A stretch of 64,000 nt of DNA from Pictodentalium vernedei. Taxonomy: Eukaryota > Mollusca > Scaphopoda > Dentaliida > Dentaliidae. The stretch is from NCBI GenBank assembly GCA_031216915.1, contig CM062289.1, positions 245,893,187-245,957,186 on the forward strand. The letters run 5' to 3'. Position 1 is the stretch's first letter, and each line of letters begins with the position of its first letter. The notes beneath the pieces were generated by a model that was not told where the DNA came from, did no database searches, and saw nothing but the letters and a program-made list of their open reading frames with translations. The translations under genes and the position numbers were made by a program. Positions 11,962-21,236 of the stretch are shown one piece after another.

Positions 11962-12051
11962 CGTCTGGGTCATTGGTAAGTATAAAAAATATATAAATTA
12001 CTATAAATTTTTTAACATTTTTATACTGTACCAATGACCCAGACTTAGCTG
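11962..12051. repeat. E1 internal complementary region (ICR)
   Basis: 11962-12014 is the exact reverse complement of the right tip 11662-11713. 12014-12051 is the reverse complement of the left tip 18752-18789, with one mismatch. Thus the ICR carries both termini back to back, as expected of the template proposed to align the ends of the DIRS copy for circle closure. It sits between the recombinase stop and the right ITR. Confidence 0.93.
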
Positions 12052-12651
12052 AATAGTAAACAGGCTGGAGGGCCTAGGACATAGAGGAAAATCCAATAAG
12101 CTCAACTATATAGTAAAGAGGTAACCCCTTAAGGAGAAAAGGAGTATTAGGCTTTACATGTATCTTTCTTATTTAATATTAAATTAGAAAGATACACTAC
12201 CCTTAATAATTGAGCACAATAACATTCATGTTCTCTATTAACATCCAGTATAACCCTTATACTAATTATTTTTAAAGCAAGCCAATAAATAAAGTAGTCC
12301 AGAGAATTGAGACTCTTTATAATCATTTAAAAGTGTCCGAGTATTGTATATTAAAGCCCGTTTGACACTTGACATATACAAATGCTTCACACCGAGCTAC
12401 ACTTTAAAAATAAGACATGAATGAATTTAAACATTAATATTACACTTTAAAACCATCCCGGAAGCGACTCAGAAATACTGACTTGGAGGAGGCATTCCCT
12501 TGCTTTTCACTATAAAGCAGGTGACCTAAGGGAACACCCGCCCCCCCCCCCCCCTTCCCCTTGCCCTGGGTCAAATAGCCCAGAGCGAAGAGGGCAGCCG
12601 GACGGAGTCACTGCCGGAACAGAAAGCCTGCATAACTATAGTTGCAACTGT
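12052..12651 (-). other. E1 3' untranslated stretch
   Basis: About 600 bp between the recombinase stop and the ICR, AT-rich, with a C run at 12540-12554. No open frame or structure of note. E3 starts similarly after its own ICR (31505-31560). Confidence 0.5.
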
Positions 12652-15540
12652 TTAGTGGACGACATTCTGAGCAACAGATAACGGACCTAAACAATGCAGG
12701 TCTCCAGAAATGGACTCAATATTTCTGAGATAAAAATTCGTAAATGTGGATGGCTGAGACCAATAAGCAGCCTTCATTAAATCTGTAATAGCAACACTAT
12801 TAGCATAAGCCCAGGAAGTAGAAAGAGCTCTTACTTCATGAGCAGAAATCTTAAGCACAGACTGCTGAGAAGAAGATAAATCTTCATAAGCAGTACGGAT
12901 AGTTAACTGAATCCATCTAGCAATAGAATGGACTGAAATGTCCTTTCTATTAGGCATCAAAGACAGAAAGAAATGTTTCCGTCCCTTTCTGATAAACTGA
13001 GATCTCTGTTTATAGATACGTAGTGCTCTAACAGGACAGAGTAAAGGCCTACGCCCGTCTGAAGACGGAAGAGCCTTAATAACAATAGGTTCCGGATATT
13101 TATTAGGAGCCTGATTCTTAGCTAAAAAACCCACATTAGTAGTGAAGGTGATAGTGTTCCCAACACTACGATAATGAGAATCATCCACCGATAGTGCATG
13201 AAGCTCACTGACTCTTCTGGCAGAAGAGAAAGCTAAGAGAAAAGCTGTCTTATAAGATAAGAATTTGAAATCTACTGTCCCAAGAGGTTCAAATGGCTTT
13301 TCCTTCAATTTAAGGAGAACCCAAGCTAAATTCCACTTAGGAATTAATCTAAGAGTTCTGGGTCTATTTATCGAAAAGTTTCTAATCAACTTCGATAAAG
13401 AGACATTAGATCCAATTTGTAAACTATCATGATGTGCATAGGTATCAGATAACATAGATCTATAACCCTTTATAGTAACAGGCTGCAGTTTGATTTCGTC
13501 AAACAAGTATACTAGAAAGTTTGCAATGTCTGGTATAGAGGGATCAAATATATCTACAGAATGATCCCTACACCAACGACGAAAAACCTTCCACTTAGCC
13601 GCATAGTTTAGCGAAGAGGAGGTCCTCCTACAGTTAGAAATCGCGTCCACTGCTCGTCCTGTAAAGTGCTTGCCATGCAAGAAGGACCGCACAACGGAAA
13701 AACGTGAAGGTTGAGACCTTGCGGGTTGTGATGGAGTTGGCGCGATTTCCCCTGCGAAAGAAGATCCTCTCGTGGAGGAAGCTTCCGCGGTAGGTCCCAC
13801 AACAGACACCTGAGTAGATTTATCCACGGTCTCTGTGGCGACAGAGATGCTACCAACAGAATCTTGCATTGAGATTGTTTTATCTTTAGCAATACTTGTT
13901 GAATTAACGGCGCTGGAGGATACGCATATCCTATCATTCCGTCCCAAGGGATCGACAGAGCGTCTACTGCAAATGCTCTTGGATCCGGACACGGAGACAC
14001 ATACGTCTGCAACTGATTGTTGAGATGTGTCGCAAATAAGTCTATCATTGGCCGTTCCCATTGGTAGCAAATCTGATTGAATACTTGTTTGTTGAGAGTC
14101 CACACCGACGGCAACAAGCGACCCTTTCGTGAAAGGGAGTCTGCTAGCACATTCAGATGACCCGGTATGTGACGGACCGAAAGAAGAACGTGATGTTCTA
14201 ACGCAAACAGAAGGATTCTTTCCGTTAGATTGAACAACGGAACTGAATGAGTGCCTCCCTGATTCCGTATATACGCCACTACTGTCGTATTGTCGGATAG
14301 GATTTGGACATGAGCATCGTGAATAATGTCCATCCAGTGACGTAACGCAAGCCAAATTGACATCATTTCCTTGATGTTTATGTGCTTGCACAGGAATTGC
14401 GGATCCCAAAGACCCTGGCATCTCGAATCCGTTGGGATTAATGATGCACCCCAACCTGTTTGACTGGCATCCGTCATAATGGTAAAACTCGGATCCGGCA
14501 ACTGCAGCGGAACTCCTTGAGTTAACCACTGAATGTTTGCCCAAGTCTGAATCTCTTGTTTCACTTGATCTGACAAGAGAACGTCTACATCGAGCGAATG
14601 AATTTTCACACTCCAATTCTGAGTCAGGAAAATTTGAAGAGGACGTGTGCGTAGCCGCCCCATCGGAATGAGATCCGCGGCGGCTCCGCACAGACCTATC
14701 AGTCTCATAAATTCTCTCGCCGTGACTTTGTCTGCGTGCAGACAATAGTGAGCGTAACAACTGACTAATTTCGCTCTGGTTAACGGCAGACGAACGAGAT
14801 TGTTGTGCGTCTCGAAGCTCATTCCCAGATGAGTGAATGACTTGGACGGCACCAGATCCGACTTCTCCTCGTTTACTATAAAACCGAGACGTCGGAGCAA
14901 TAGAAGAAGATTCTGAACATCGTTCTGAAGCGTTAACTCGTTGCCGTACCTCTGAAGAATGTCGTCCAGGTAGGCCGACGTTACCGCAGACGAATGAGCT
15001 CGGAAGTAGATCATTACCGAGTTCATTACCTGAGTGAAAGCCCAGGGTGCTAGATTCAATCCGAAGCACATCGCCCGGAATTGATACACCACTCCCAGGA
15101 CTGCAAAGCGTAGATACTTTCGGAATGTCGGATGTACCATGACGTGAAAGTACGCATCTTTGAGATCTATGCTCGTTGCATAATCGTTCACCCGAATACT
15201 CGCTCTGACCGATCGAATCGTCTCCATATAAAACTTCGGAGCGACGATCAGCTTGTTTATCCAGCTCAAATCTATGACTGGACGGAACGAGCCGTCTGGT
15301 TTCGGAACCAGAAACAGATGGCTGTAGAATCCCAGAGATTCCTGGTTTTCTACGACCTCTACCGCGTTCTTCATTAAAAGAGACTGCACCTCTGATAACA
15401 GAGCGTCTCTTTTCTGTGGATTTGACGGAAGATGAGTCCACTTTGGACTTCGAGTTAATGGAGGCTTTCGTTTGAAGGATATCTTTAGACCTTCCGAAGT
15501 CACTCCTCTCACCCAAGGGTCGTCCGTAATCGACGCCCAC
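12652..15540 (-). CDS. E1 tyrosine recombinase (C-terminal about 330 residues of a long open frame)
   Basis: The C-terminal part is a tyrosine recombinase, expected to join the circular DNA copy to the genome. Core-binding region: from about residue 650 (AAKWKVFRRWC) to about 750. Catalytic residues: Arg776 (SARRVSEL), His901 and Arg904 (SAHEVRAL), Trp927 (YWSQ) and nucleophile Tyr937 (TNFYLRN, codon at 12730-12732), 25 residues from the end. The first about 640 codons overlap the RT/RNase H gene in another frame and are serine-rich without known domains. They are probably a shadow, so the true start is likely nearer 13700. The frame is the same as gag's. Confidence 0.85.
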   Translation of the reverse strand: MGVDYGRPLGERSDFGRSKDILQTKASINSKSKVDSSSVKSTEKRRSVIRGAVSFNEERGRGRRKPGISGILQPSVSGSETRRLVPSSHRFELDKQADRRSEVLYGDDSIGQSEYSGERLCNEHRSQRCVLSRHGTSDIPKVSTLCSPGSGVSIPGDVLRIESSTLGFHSGNELGNDLLPSSFVCGNVGLPGRHSSEVRQRVNASERCSESSSIAPTSRFYSKRGEVGSGAVQVIHSSGNELRDAQQSRSSAVNQSEISQLLRSLLSARRQSHGERIYETDRSVRSRRGSHSDGAATHTSSSNFPDSELECENSFARCRRSLVRSSETRDSDLGKHSVVNSRSSAAVAGSEFYHYDGCQSNRLGCIINPNGFEMPGSLGSAIPVQAHKHQGNDVNLACVTSLDGHYSRCSCPNPIRQYDSSGVYTESGRHSFSSVVQSNGKNPSVCVRTSRSSFGPSHTGSSECASRLPFTKGSLVAVGVDSQQTSIQSDLLPMGTANDRLICDTSQQSVADVCVSVSGSKSICSRRSVDPLGRNDRICVSSSAVNSTSIAKDKTISMQDSVGSISVATETVDKSTQVSVVGPTAEASSTRGSSFAGEIAPTPSQPARSQPSRFSVVRSFLHGKHFTGRAVDAISNCRRTSSSLNYAAKWKVFRRWCRDHSVDIFDPSIPDIANFLVYLFDEIKLQPVTIKGYRSMLSDTYAHHDSLQIGSNVSLSKLIRNFSINRPRTLRLIPKWNLAWVLLKLKEKPFEPLGTVDFKFLSYKTAFLLAFSSARRVSELHALSVDDSHYRSVGNTITFTTNVGFLAKNQAPNKYPEPIVIKALPSSDGRRPLLCPVRALRIYKQRSQFIRKGRKHFFLSLMPNRKDISVHSIARWIQLTIRTAYEDLSSSQQSVLKISAHEVRALSTSWAYANSVAITDLMKAAYWSQPSTFTNFYLRNIESISGDLHCLGPLSVAQNVVH

Positions 15541-15923
15541 TCTTGTGAAAAACTCGACAACCTTCCGCCAACCGGAACGCGATAGAGGTTTAAGCCATCA
15601 CCTCCTGGACCTGCGAGGCCTGCGGTAGGAGAAACCACGTCTTCCACGACCCGCACCTCGCCTCGTCGACCTCGGGGCGTCCGACCGATTGTCCCGGCCT
15701 GAAGGACGTCCCGAACGAGAGTCGCTATCCTGACGGTCTCTCGAATAAGACCAAGAGGACGCACCGGAACCTCTATAGGAACCTCTCTTGGGCGCATTAG
15801 ACCCAGAAGTGCCTGTCTTATTCGTGTCTGCTGTATCCGACTTCTTAGGAGCCGATCTGAACAACAGAGAATCATTAGCTTTCTTTTTAATTTTATCATA
15901 AATAGCGGAAAGCTTGCCGTCAA
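13608..15923 (-). CDS. E1 reverse transcriptase / RNase H polyprotein
   Basis: Makes cDNA from element RNA and removes the RNA strand. The conserved start of the RT region (GGRLSSFSQEWASITDDPW) is at residues 119-137. RT motifs include LVPKPDGSFRPVIDL (205-219), the Asp at 253 (SIDLKDAYF) and the YLDD box at 318-321. RNase H residues D485, E519, D544 and D595 are all seen. A DIRS-typical tail follows (PMIDLFATHLNNQL, 625-638). The first about 105 residues overlap gag in another frame and look arbitrary. Real translation probably enters near gag's end, so the annotated start is doubtful. The end overlaps the recombinase. Confidence 0.9.
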   Translation of the reverse strand: MTASFPLFMIKLKRKLMILCCSDRLLRSRIQQTRIRQALLGLMRPREVPIEVPVRPLGLIRETVRIATLVRDVLQAGTIGRTPRGRRGEVRVVEDVVSPTAGLAGPGGDGLNLYRVPVGGRLSSFSQEWASITDDPWVRGVTSEGLKISFKRKPPLTRSPKWTHLPSNPQKRDALLSEVQSLLMKNAVEVVENQESLGFYSHLFLVPKPDGSFRPVIDLSWINKLIVAPKFYMETIRSVRASIRVNDYATSIDLKDAYFHVMVHPTFRKYLRFAVLGVVYQFRAMCFGLNLAPWAFTQVMNSVMIYFRAHSSAVTSAYLDDILQRYGNELTLQNDVQNLLLLLRRLGFIVNEEKSDLVPSKSFTHLGMSFETHNNLVRLPLTRAKLVSCYAHYCLHADKVTAREFMRLIGLCGAAADLIPMGRLRTRPLQIFLTQNWSVKIHSLDVDVLLSDQVKQEIQTWANIQWLTQGVPLQLPDPSFTIMTDASQTGWGASLIPTDSRCQGLWDPQFLCKHINIKEMMSIWLALRHWMDIIHDAHVQILSDNTTVVAYIRNQGGTHSVPLFNLTERILLFALEHHVLLSVRHIPGHLNVLADSLSRKGRLLPSVWTLNKQVFNQICYQWERPMIDLFATHLNNQLQTYVSPCPDPRAFAVDALSIPWDGMIGYAYPPAPLIQQVLLKIKQSQCKILLVASLSPQRPWINLLRCLLWDLPRKLPPREDLLSQGKSRQLHHNPQGLNLHVFPLCGPSCMASTLQDEQWTRFLTVGGPPLR

Positions 15924-17751
15924 AGAGAAGTTCTCCTGAGACCGAAGCGACTCTAAGAGAGTTCTTCACCTTAGAATCCACTAGTGTGGATGTAGCTAGG
16001 GCTGCGTCACGTCTAACCAACTCCAGATTTGCCACTGAAAGGGCGGAGTTACACGTGGAATAAGCTACTGCCCTTGAAAGAAGTCTTAAAGAGGATTGTA
16101 TATCCTGAAACTCTTCCCCTTGAAGGCGCAGTGATAACGCCTTAGTAAGGTGATCTGCGTAAGATAAGGCATCTAAATTGGCTCTGTTAGACGCAATAGC
16201 TGTTTCCAACACAGCGGTTGGAATAGAAGCTGACGACGGTAATGATAGCTCTAAGTCTTCCGCCTCGTCGTCCATACGCAGAGGAACTCTCGGTATACCC
16301 TGTCCTGCCGTATCAAATTTATTCCTTGCATTAATGAAAGGCAGGTTGAGAGTATTAGCGGACAAGAAACCTGCTTTCCCCGTCCTGGAAGCAAGTTTAA
16401 ATATAGCGTCGTTCAATAATTCAAATGTTCTAGCAACATTATTGGACTGCGACGGAAACTCGGGAGCGATGTCCCTGAACCGCTCAAAAAATTCAGAGTC
16501 CAATGACGCTATAATTCTCTTGTCCAGAAGCGCAGCAGTGTGGCCCGACGGAACAACTTGAGGGAGAAAGTGCCGGATGAAGTCCACGGCAGCTTTATGT
16601 TGTTCCGAAAGGGATAGCTCCAAGTCATCCGTATCCCTTTCACCATCCGGTCGGACCTCACGATGTTCCCGGTCGTCCGCCCCCGATGCTTCGGCGGAGC
16701 GTACCGACCCAGCGCCGTCGGATAATTCTCGATCCGACACCGTTTCTGTCGGCTGCTGGGATGCTGCGATAAGCTGTGCTATCTGCACAAGAATGTCCGG
16801 CGTCGAGACCTGAGGAGGCGCAGTCTTTCGCTGCTTCGCCGAGGGCAGCTCCGCATCAGATGGCTCCCGCATACTTTTCCTATGCGAACGTCCGGAGTCC
16901 ATCGGTCTCGAATCCCTGGCTGCCGGATGGTGTGACCTGGTCGCCGAAGAATCCTTCATCGGCGAAGCTGGTAATATATCGGCGGTCACGCAGCCAAGGT
17001 GCGGTCGTGTGCGCTGACAAGAAGAGGAAGCCTTAACAGTCTCTGCGGACTGCTTATACAACGGAGCGTCCCGAGCGACGGACGTATGCTCCGCTAAAGA
17101 CACATTTTGTACCACAACATCTGGTCCCAGATGTTGTTGTACGAGAGAGGGACCTCTCTCGCTCGCGGCCCGGCTGGACCTGGACGAGCTATGAACCGGA
17201 CTAAAAGGCTTCCTCCGTTCTCGCTTACTATCCGCCGTCACTGGGTGTGCATCTATTATGTTTATAGTGCTCGCATCACCCAAAATTTCCTCTTGGACCG
17301 CATCGGACGAACCCGGCTGCCGAACCATTCGGTGAATGGACGCTACACCGGGCGAGCTAGCGGACGACATTTGTCTAATCTCCATGAGCACTTTTGCCGC
17401 TAGCTCTGAATTCATTTGTGACGACGGACGCACACTTGAAGAAGATAACATGGAAACATCACCCTGTTCTGGTTCCTCTGAAATAGAAACTGAGAGAGTA
17501 GAGTGACCTTGCGGAGAAAGAGCCGGCATCGCTCTTTCTCCAGAAACAACATATCGTGACACACGTTTCCAATGTTTCTCATCCCAATGTTCACATATAG
17601 GACAGGGATTAATGCGAGAACACTGACTACAATTAATACAATCATCATGAAAGTCAGAGGAAGATTTCTTCCTATTACAATTTGAACAACGTCCCTTCAT
17701 TGTGAAAGAACAACAATAAGTCCTAGTTACTCGCAAAAACCCCTGACACAA
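15598..17751 (-). CDS. E1 Gag-like protein
   Basis: 717 residues, presumed to package element RNA. Near the N-terminus is a cysteine/histidine cluster (CSNCNRKK, CINCSQC, CPICEHW, about residues 22-60) that looks like a zinc-binding module. The middle is Ser/acid-rich, followed by a conserved block (ILVQIAQLIAASQQ; later HKAAVDFIRHFLPQVVP) also seen in the broken E3. The C-terminus is Arg/Gly/Ser-rich and basic (RGRRGFSYRRPRRSRR), suiting nucleic-acid binding. A second Met lies at residue 18. The stop is TGA right after AGG AGG. Function is inferred from position in a DIRS element. Confidence 0.8.
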   Translation of the reverse strand: MCQGFLRVTRTYCCSFTMKGRCSNCNRKKSSSDFHDDCINCSQCSRINPCPICEHWDEKHWKRVSRYVVSGERAMPALSPQGHSTLSVSISEEPEQGDVSMLSSSSVRPSSQMNSELAAKVLMEIRQMSSASSPGVASIHRMVRQPGSSDAVQEEILGDASTINIIDAHPVTADSKRERRKPFSPVHSSSRSSRAASERGPSLVQQHLGPDVVVQNVSLAEHTSVARDAPLYKQSAETVKASSSCQRTRPHLGCVTADILPASPMKDSSATRSHHPAARDSRPMDSGRSHRKSMREPSDAELPSAKQRKTAPPQVSTPDILVQIAQLIAASQQPTETVSDRELSDGAGSVRSAEASGADDREHREVRPDGERDTDDLELSLSEQHKAAVDFIRHFLPQVVPSGHTAALLDKRIIASLDSEFFERFRDIAPEFPSQSNNVARTFELLNDAIFKLASRTGKAGFLSANTLNLPFINARNKFDTAGQGIPRVPLRMDDEAEDLELSLPSSASIPTAVLETAIASNRANLDALSYADHLTKALSLRLQGEEFQDIQSSLRLLSRAVAYSTCNSALSVANLELVRRDAALATSTLVDSKVKNSLRVASVSGELLFDGKLSAIYDKIKKKANDSLLFRSAPKKSDTADTNKTGTSGSNAPKRGSYRGSGASSWSYSRDRQDSDSRSGRPSGRDNRSDAPRSTRRGAGRGRRGFSYRRPRRSRR

Positions 17752-18583
17752 AGATACATAATAACATGATCCATTAATAAATGAAAAAACAATTGCAAAA
17801 CAAAATAATTTTGAAAAAATATTTTTTCAGAGAAGCCCAAGTTGCTGAAAAGTAACGTTGAGCCCCGATGGATCCGATGGCAAAGTGTGGTCAAAAATTT
17901 TAAATTTATATAAAATAATTAATGAGACACTTTCGGATAATATAAATGTATCTTATAATGAGATAAACTACCACAAAGGCAAACAGCACCCCTCAAAAAA
18001 GGCTGTTGCCAATGAAAACAAACAGTGTAAACACACTAGAAAACATGACTCCAGGCACTGAAAAAACTGGCCCGGAATCAGTCATCAATTACACTCTATC
18101 TGATGCAAAACAGAGACTCCCAGGGGAGAATCTGTAGAACATCAGATGGAAGATGCAGAACACAAACGTTATACACCCATGGGTGAAAACGTAACTATGG
18201 GGAAAATAACAGAAAACATTCTGTAACCAAGCAACTCTCCCAGGAAATTTTAGAAATGAAATTTCTCAAAAATATGCCAAAAGCATGGGAGAATTGCCAG
18301 GGGGACTTTAGAAGGCTAGGGGAGAGGAAACACTGAATAAGCAGTGCAACAATTAGCAAGAATGACAACAAGAGGCCCATGCCTCGAAAATAGGCAACTT
18401 GACATAATTTCATCAAAAAATTTTAAGTACAGCCCTGATTATTTTTTGCCACTTCTTTTTCCTCTCCTCCTTCTATCCTCCTTAGAATCACATTTTCTCC
18501 AAAAATTACGTGTCTGGCATCCTTTAAACTGAGATTTACAAGCACAAAGATCAGTGAGATGTTGACTGATGAAGGGCCAAACA
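17752..18583 (-). other. E1 5' leader
   Basis: Between left ITR and gag. It shares 'acagccctga' and other phrases with the leaders of E3 (36500-36730) and E4 (28424-28650). At 18364 there is 'caagaggcccatgcc', like the 5' tip of the satellite elements, without the rest of one. The promoter was not identified. Confidence 0.5.
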
Positions 18584-18773
18584 GAGAATGATAATTGGCG
18601 CCAATTTCGGGACGACTGCGTCACTGCGCATGCGCAGTAGAGGCGTAGTATGGAGGTCCTTTAGGACATGATTTCTTTTTGTTTTAGATGCAAATTTTGG
18701 GGATTGGGGGGCAAAATTTGTGTTTGGCCCTGGTTTTGTTAGAGTTAGCACCAGCTAAGTCTGGGTCATTGGT
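18584..18773. repeat. E1 left inverted terminal repeat
   Basis: Reverse complement of 11701-11887, running from agaatgataattggcgcc to gtctgggtcattggta. The minus-strand tip beyond it (18774-18790, cagtataaaaatattg) is reproduced in the ICR. Confidence 0.92.
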
Positions 18774-18783
18774 ACAGTATAAA

Positions 18784-18903
18784 AATATTGGGTACAGAAC
18801 TGAAAATTCCTAGGGTACGAAATGTCCAATCTTGGGTACAAAACGTCCAGAAATTTGGGTACAAAACGACCAAAGATTTGGATACGAACCGTCCAGATCC
18901 CCT
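18784..18903. repeat. Minisatellite, about 24-27 bp units
   Basis: About four to five units of the form 'ttgggtacaaaacgtccagaaat', diverged, directly flanking the left tip of E1. Confidence 0.7.
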
Positions 18904-19859
18904 ACAGACTACCAACTGAACACATTTTATTTATACATGTACCCAAAGCAACATTGTACAGCACCATGACTGAAGACCAGTGACTTTGATCAACTGGGAA
19001 TAGTTGCAATCTCGTACCGATCGCAGATGGTAAATTCCATAATATCTTGGCTCTGCAAATCCCTAAATATTCTGATATGCACTCCACACATTTTTAATGG
19101 GGAAACTTTATTGAAAAGGCCAGATATCAAAGAGATTTTAACAGTCAGTGTTAAAAATAGAATAACCGGAAATTGCCGGTTTTTAACTGCTGGTTGTCAT
19201 AATCGTCCGATGCCGGTTCATCACTACCATATAGGCCTGTCCATATCACTGCCACCATGAATAGTCTAAGACGAAAAGGGGCACAACTCTGGCAAAAAAA
19301 AGTCTGATTGAAACTATAATTGATGGTGTACAGGTTCCAATGGTAGTGAACATCCATACCAAGTCTCAAAGGAATTGACCAATAAACATCTGAGAAAATC
19401 TTCGGACAAAATTCTAGGCCTGTTTTATCAAGTCAAAAAGGGGCATAATTCTGGCAAAAATAATCCAACGGGACTATAAACGCAGGTACACAGGTTCCCA
19501 TGGTGGTGAACATTCAAACCAAGTTTTCAGCAGATTGGTCCATAAACATCTGAGAAAATCTCCAGACAAAATTATGTCTAATACTCTATGGACAGATGGA
19601 TGGAAAGACAACTCATTACAGGGGTATAAAAATGGTCATCAAACTCCTAAACTAAATGTATACACAGCTCAATCAGTCAGGAGACTCTGCTAGTCCCCAG
19701 CACTAATTTTTAATAATTAGGGACAACATTATAGTGAATTTTTCAGGACAGTGTTCCACTATTCTCATTTTCAAATCAGATGGGCCAAAAGAGTTAGGGC
19801 CTTTGCTCCCATAAAAATGAACGCCTGGCAGTCTATTCGAAAGAATTCAGGCTAAACAC
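18904..19859. repeat. Two diverged about 165-bp units in otherwise featureless DNA
   Basis: 19274-19436 and 19437-19600 are related: 'aaaaggggca..aactctggcaaaaa', 'caggttcc..atggt..gtgaacat', 'aaacatctgagaaaatct'. The rest (18904-19270, 19600-19859) shows nothing supported. Confidence 0.55.
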
Positions 19860-20160
19860 TTCATTCAGAACCTCTGCCCCCTAATATTAAGCCCAAGTAA
19901 CAAAAAAACTAAGAGTCCTGTTTGCAACTCCGTACATAGCACCTGTGCATACAGAGCAACGAGACGTGTCCTCCATTCCCACCAATAGCCATTCTTTTGT
20001 GATGCATGCTGAGTGTAAATAGTTCTATGCAGGGAGGTGTGAGTAAATAACTCACAAGAGGGCATTTCCTGTCTGGGCCAGTGGTAGGTATGATAAAAAC
20101 AGAAATTATTAGAAATTTCCATCATTTATCCATCATTACCACCCCTGCCCCAACACGCTA
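19860..20160 (-). mobile_element. Right-end/ICR remnant of another DIRS element
   Basis: 20069-20150 has ICR layout: 'gtctgggccagtggtaggtatgataaaaac', then a short AT-rich middle, then an inverted 'catcattaccacccctg'. It compares with E1's 'gtctgggtcattggtaagtataaaaaa'. It is diverged and its second half does not match the E4 left tip, so I do not join it to E4. Confidence 0.55.
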
Positions 20161-20214
20161 AATAGATAAAAGGACATAGGGCCAAGACAGGACTGAAAGG
20201 AAAACAATACTCAC

Positions 20215-20470
20215 AACATGCAGGCTACGATAATGAGGATCCTCAATGGAGAGGGTGTTAAGTTCATTAACTCTCTCCTAGCAGTTGCAAATGTAAGCAA
20301 GAATACTGTCCCGAATTTCAGATACTTAAACTCAGCGGAGTCTAACGCTCAAAAGGAGAGTCTTGGACTTTAAAAAGAACTCAAGCAAGGTTCCATTTTG
20401 GAATTAGCCTTAATGATCTAGGTCTTCTAATGGAAAAATTCTTTAATAATTTTACGATTGATTCAAACCT
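20215..20470 (-). pseudogene. Tyrosine-recombinase fragment of a DIRS element
   Basis: Aligns by eye to E1 13165-13395. It keeps 'ctacgataatgag', 'ttaa..ctct..ctagcag' (the SARRVSEL region), 'aactcaagcaaggttccattttggaattagcctta' and 'gatctaggtcttctaatggaaaaatt'. Frameshifts break it and the C-terminal catalytic His/Arg/Tyr portion is not seen. It probably belongs with the remnant just before it. Confidence 0.7.
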
Positions 20471-21236
20471 ACCGTACTGACCCATGTCCAAACCCATACT
20501 TGTGTATAAGTCCCCCCACCCCTACCATGTTTTCAGATTTAGGAATCAAGATGACATATCAGTGTCAAAGCCCACTCCCAAGTTTTTAGTTTGGCAAAGA
20601 CAGAGGCAATGAAACGAAAATAGGTGAGTTATCGCAGCATTCCACTTACCAAAATCAGGAACTGGAGTTCGAAGTTTGAAGTATATTGTTTTTTTTACCT
20701 TCCATTTTATTAATTGGATGTATTTTTTTACGAGGTAAGTGCTTCTTCTTTAATAAAAAATAAAATATCTCATTCAACATCGTGACTTGTTTATTTTTTA
20801 TCAACCTTTTTTCTGAAACTCCAATTGCACAGGTTCATGTCAATGATTGTCAGAAACACGCCCATAATGAAAAATGTACTCCCAGTTGTCTAAAAAACAT
20901 GACCTGGCAGATACAGTAATTTTTTTTATTGTTTTTTCTTATAACTGTTCAATTTAGCTTGTGTGGCGGTTCTTTGATATTAGTTTCCAGACAATGTAAC
21001 CATCCATGCACGCTGACACAACAAATCCCTGTTAACACACCAGTGTGATGACAACTCATTGACGGATTGGCATATGTTGTTATTAATATTCCAATGAGCC
21101 ACGTGTTCTGTTGTTACGTTTTGAACAGTCAAAATGTCCCTTTAGTTTGCCGACCAAATTGTATGGCTTTTTCTGTCCAAGATATATTTTAGGTGGATAA
21201 AAATGACTTAATTCATAAAGTAGTAAAGCAACCACT
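20471..21236. other. Intergenic DNA between DIRS remnants
   Basis: AT-rich, with 'cccccaccc' near 20513 and no open frame, array or hairpin that I can support. It replaces the RT centre expected if the flanking fragments came from one element. Confidence 0.4.

Larger units (their letters stand above)
11661..18790 (-). mobile_element. E1: apparently complete DIRS-type tyrosine-recombinase retrotransposon
   Basis: The element reads on the minus strand: left ITR (about 18584-18773), leader, gag, RT/RNase H, recombinase, internal complementary region (11962-12051), right ITR (11701-11887). This order, with inverted terminal repeats, an internal complementary region and a tyrosine recombinase in place of an integrase, defines DIRS elements. 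These copy through a circular intermediate and insert without target duplications. All three long frames are open and catalytic residues are present, so this copy may be young or active. Related damaged copies follow downstream. Confidence 0.9.

Noticed and set aside
11721-11996. 91-residue frame as a conserved peptide (also seen at 18551-18751)
   Set aside because: The match arises because both are the same inverted terminal repeat.
14270-14310. A DNA adenine methyltransferase domain downstream of RNase H, as in some DIRS elements
   Set aside because: The tail after RNase H is shared by E1, E2, E3 and E6, but I could not see a convincing methyltransferase motif set.
13608-15540. N-terminal 640 residues of the recombinase open frame as a real domain
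   Set aside because: The segment is the RT/RNase H gene read in another frame, is serine-rich and shows no domain; only the C-terminal part is supported.
19860-20470. Treating this remnant as the 3' end of E4
   Set aside because: The second half of its ICR does not match the E4 left tip, and 0.77 kb of unrelated DNA separates them.
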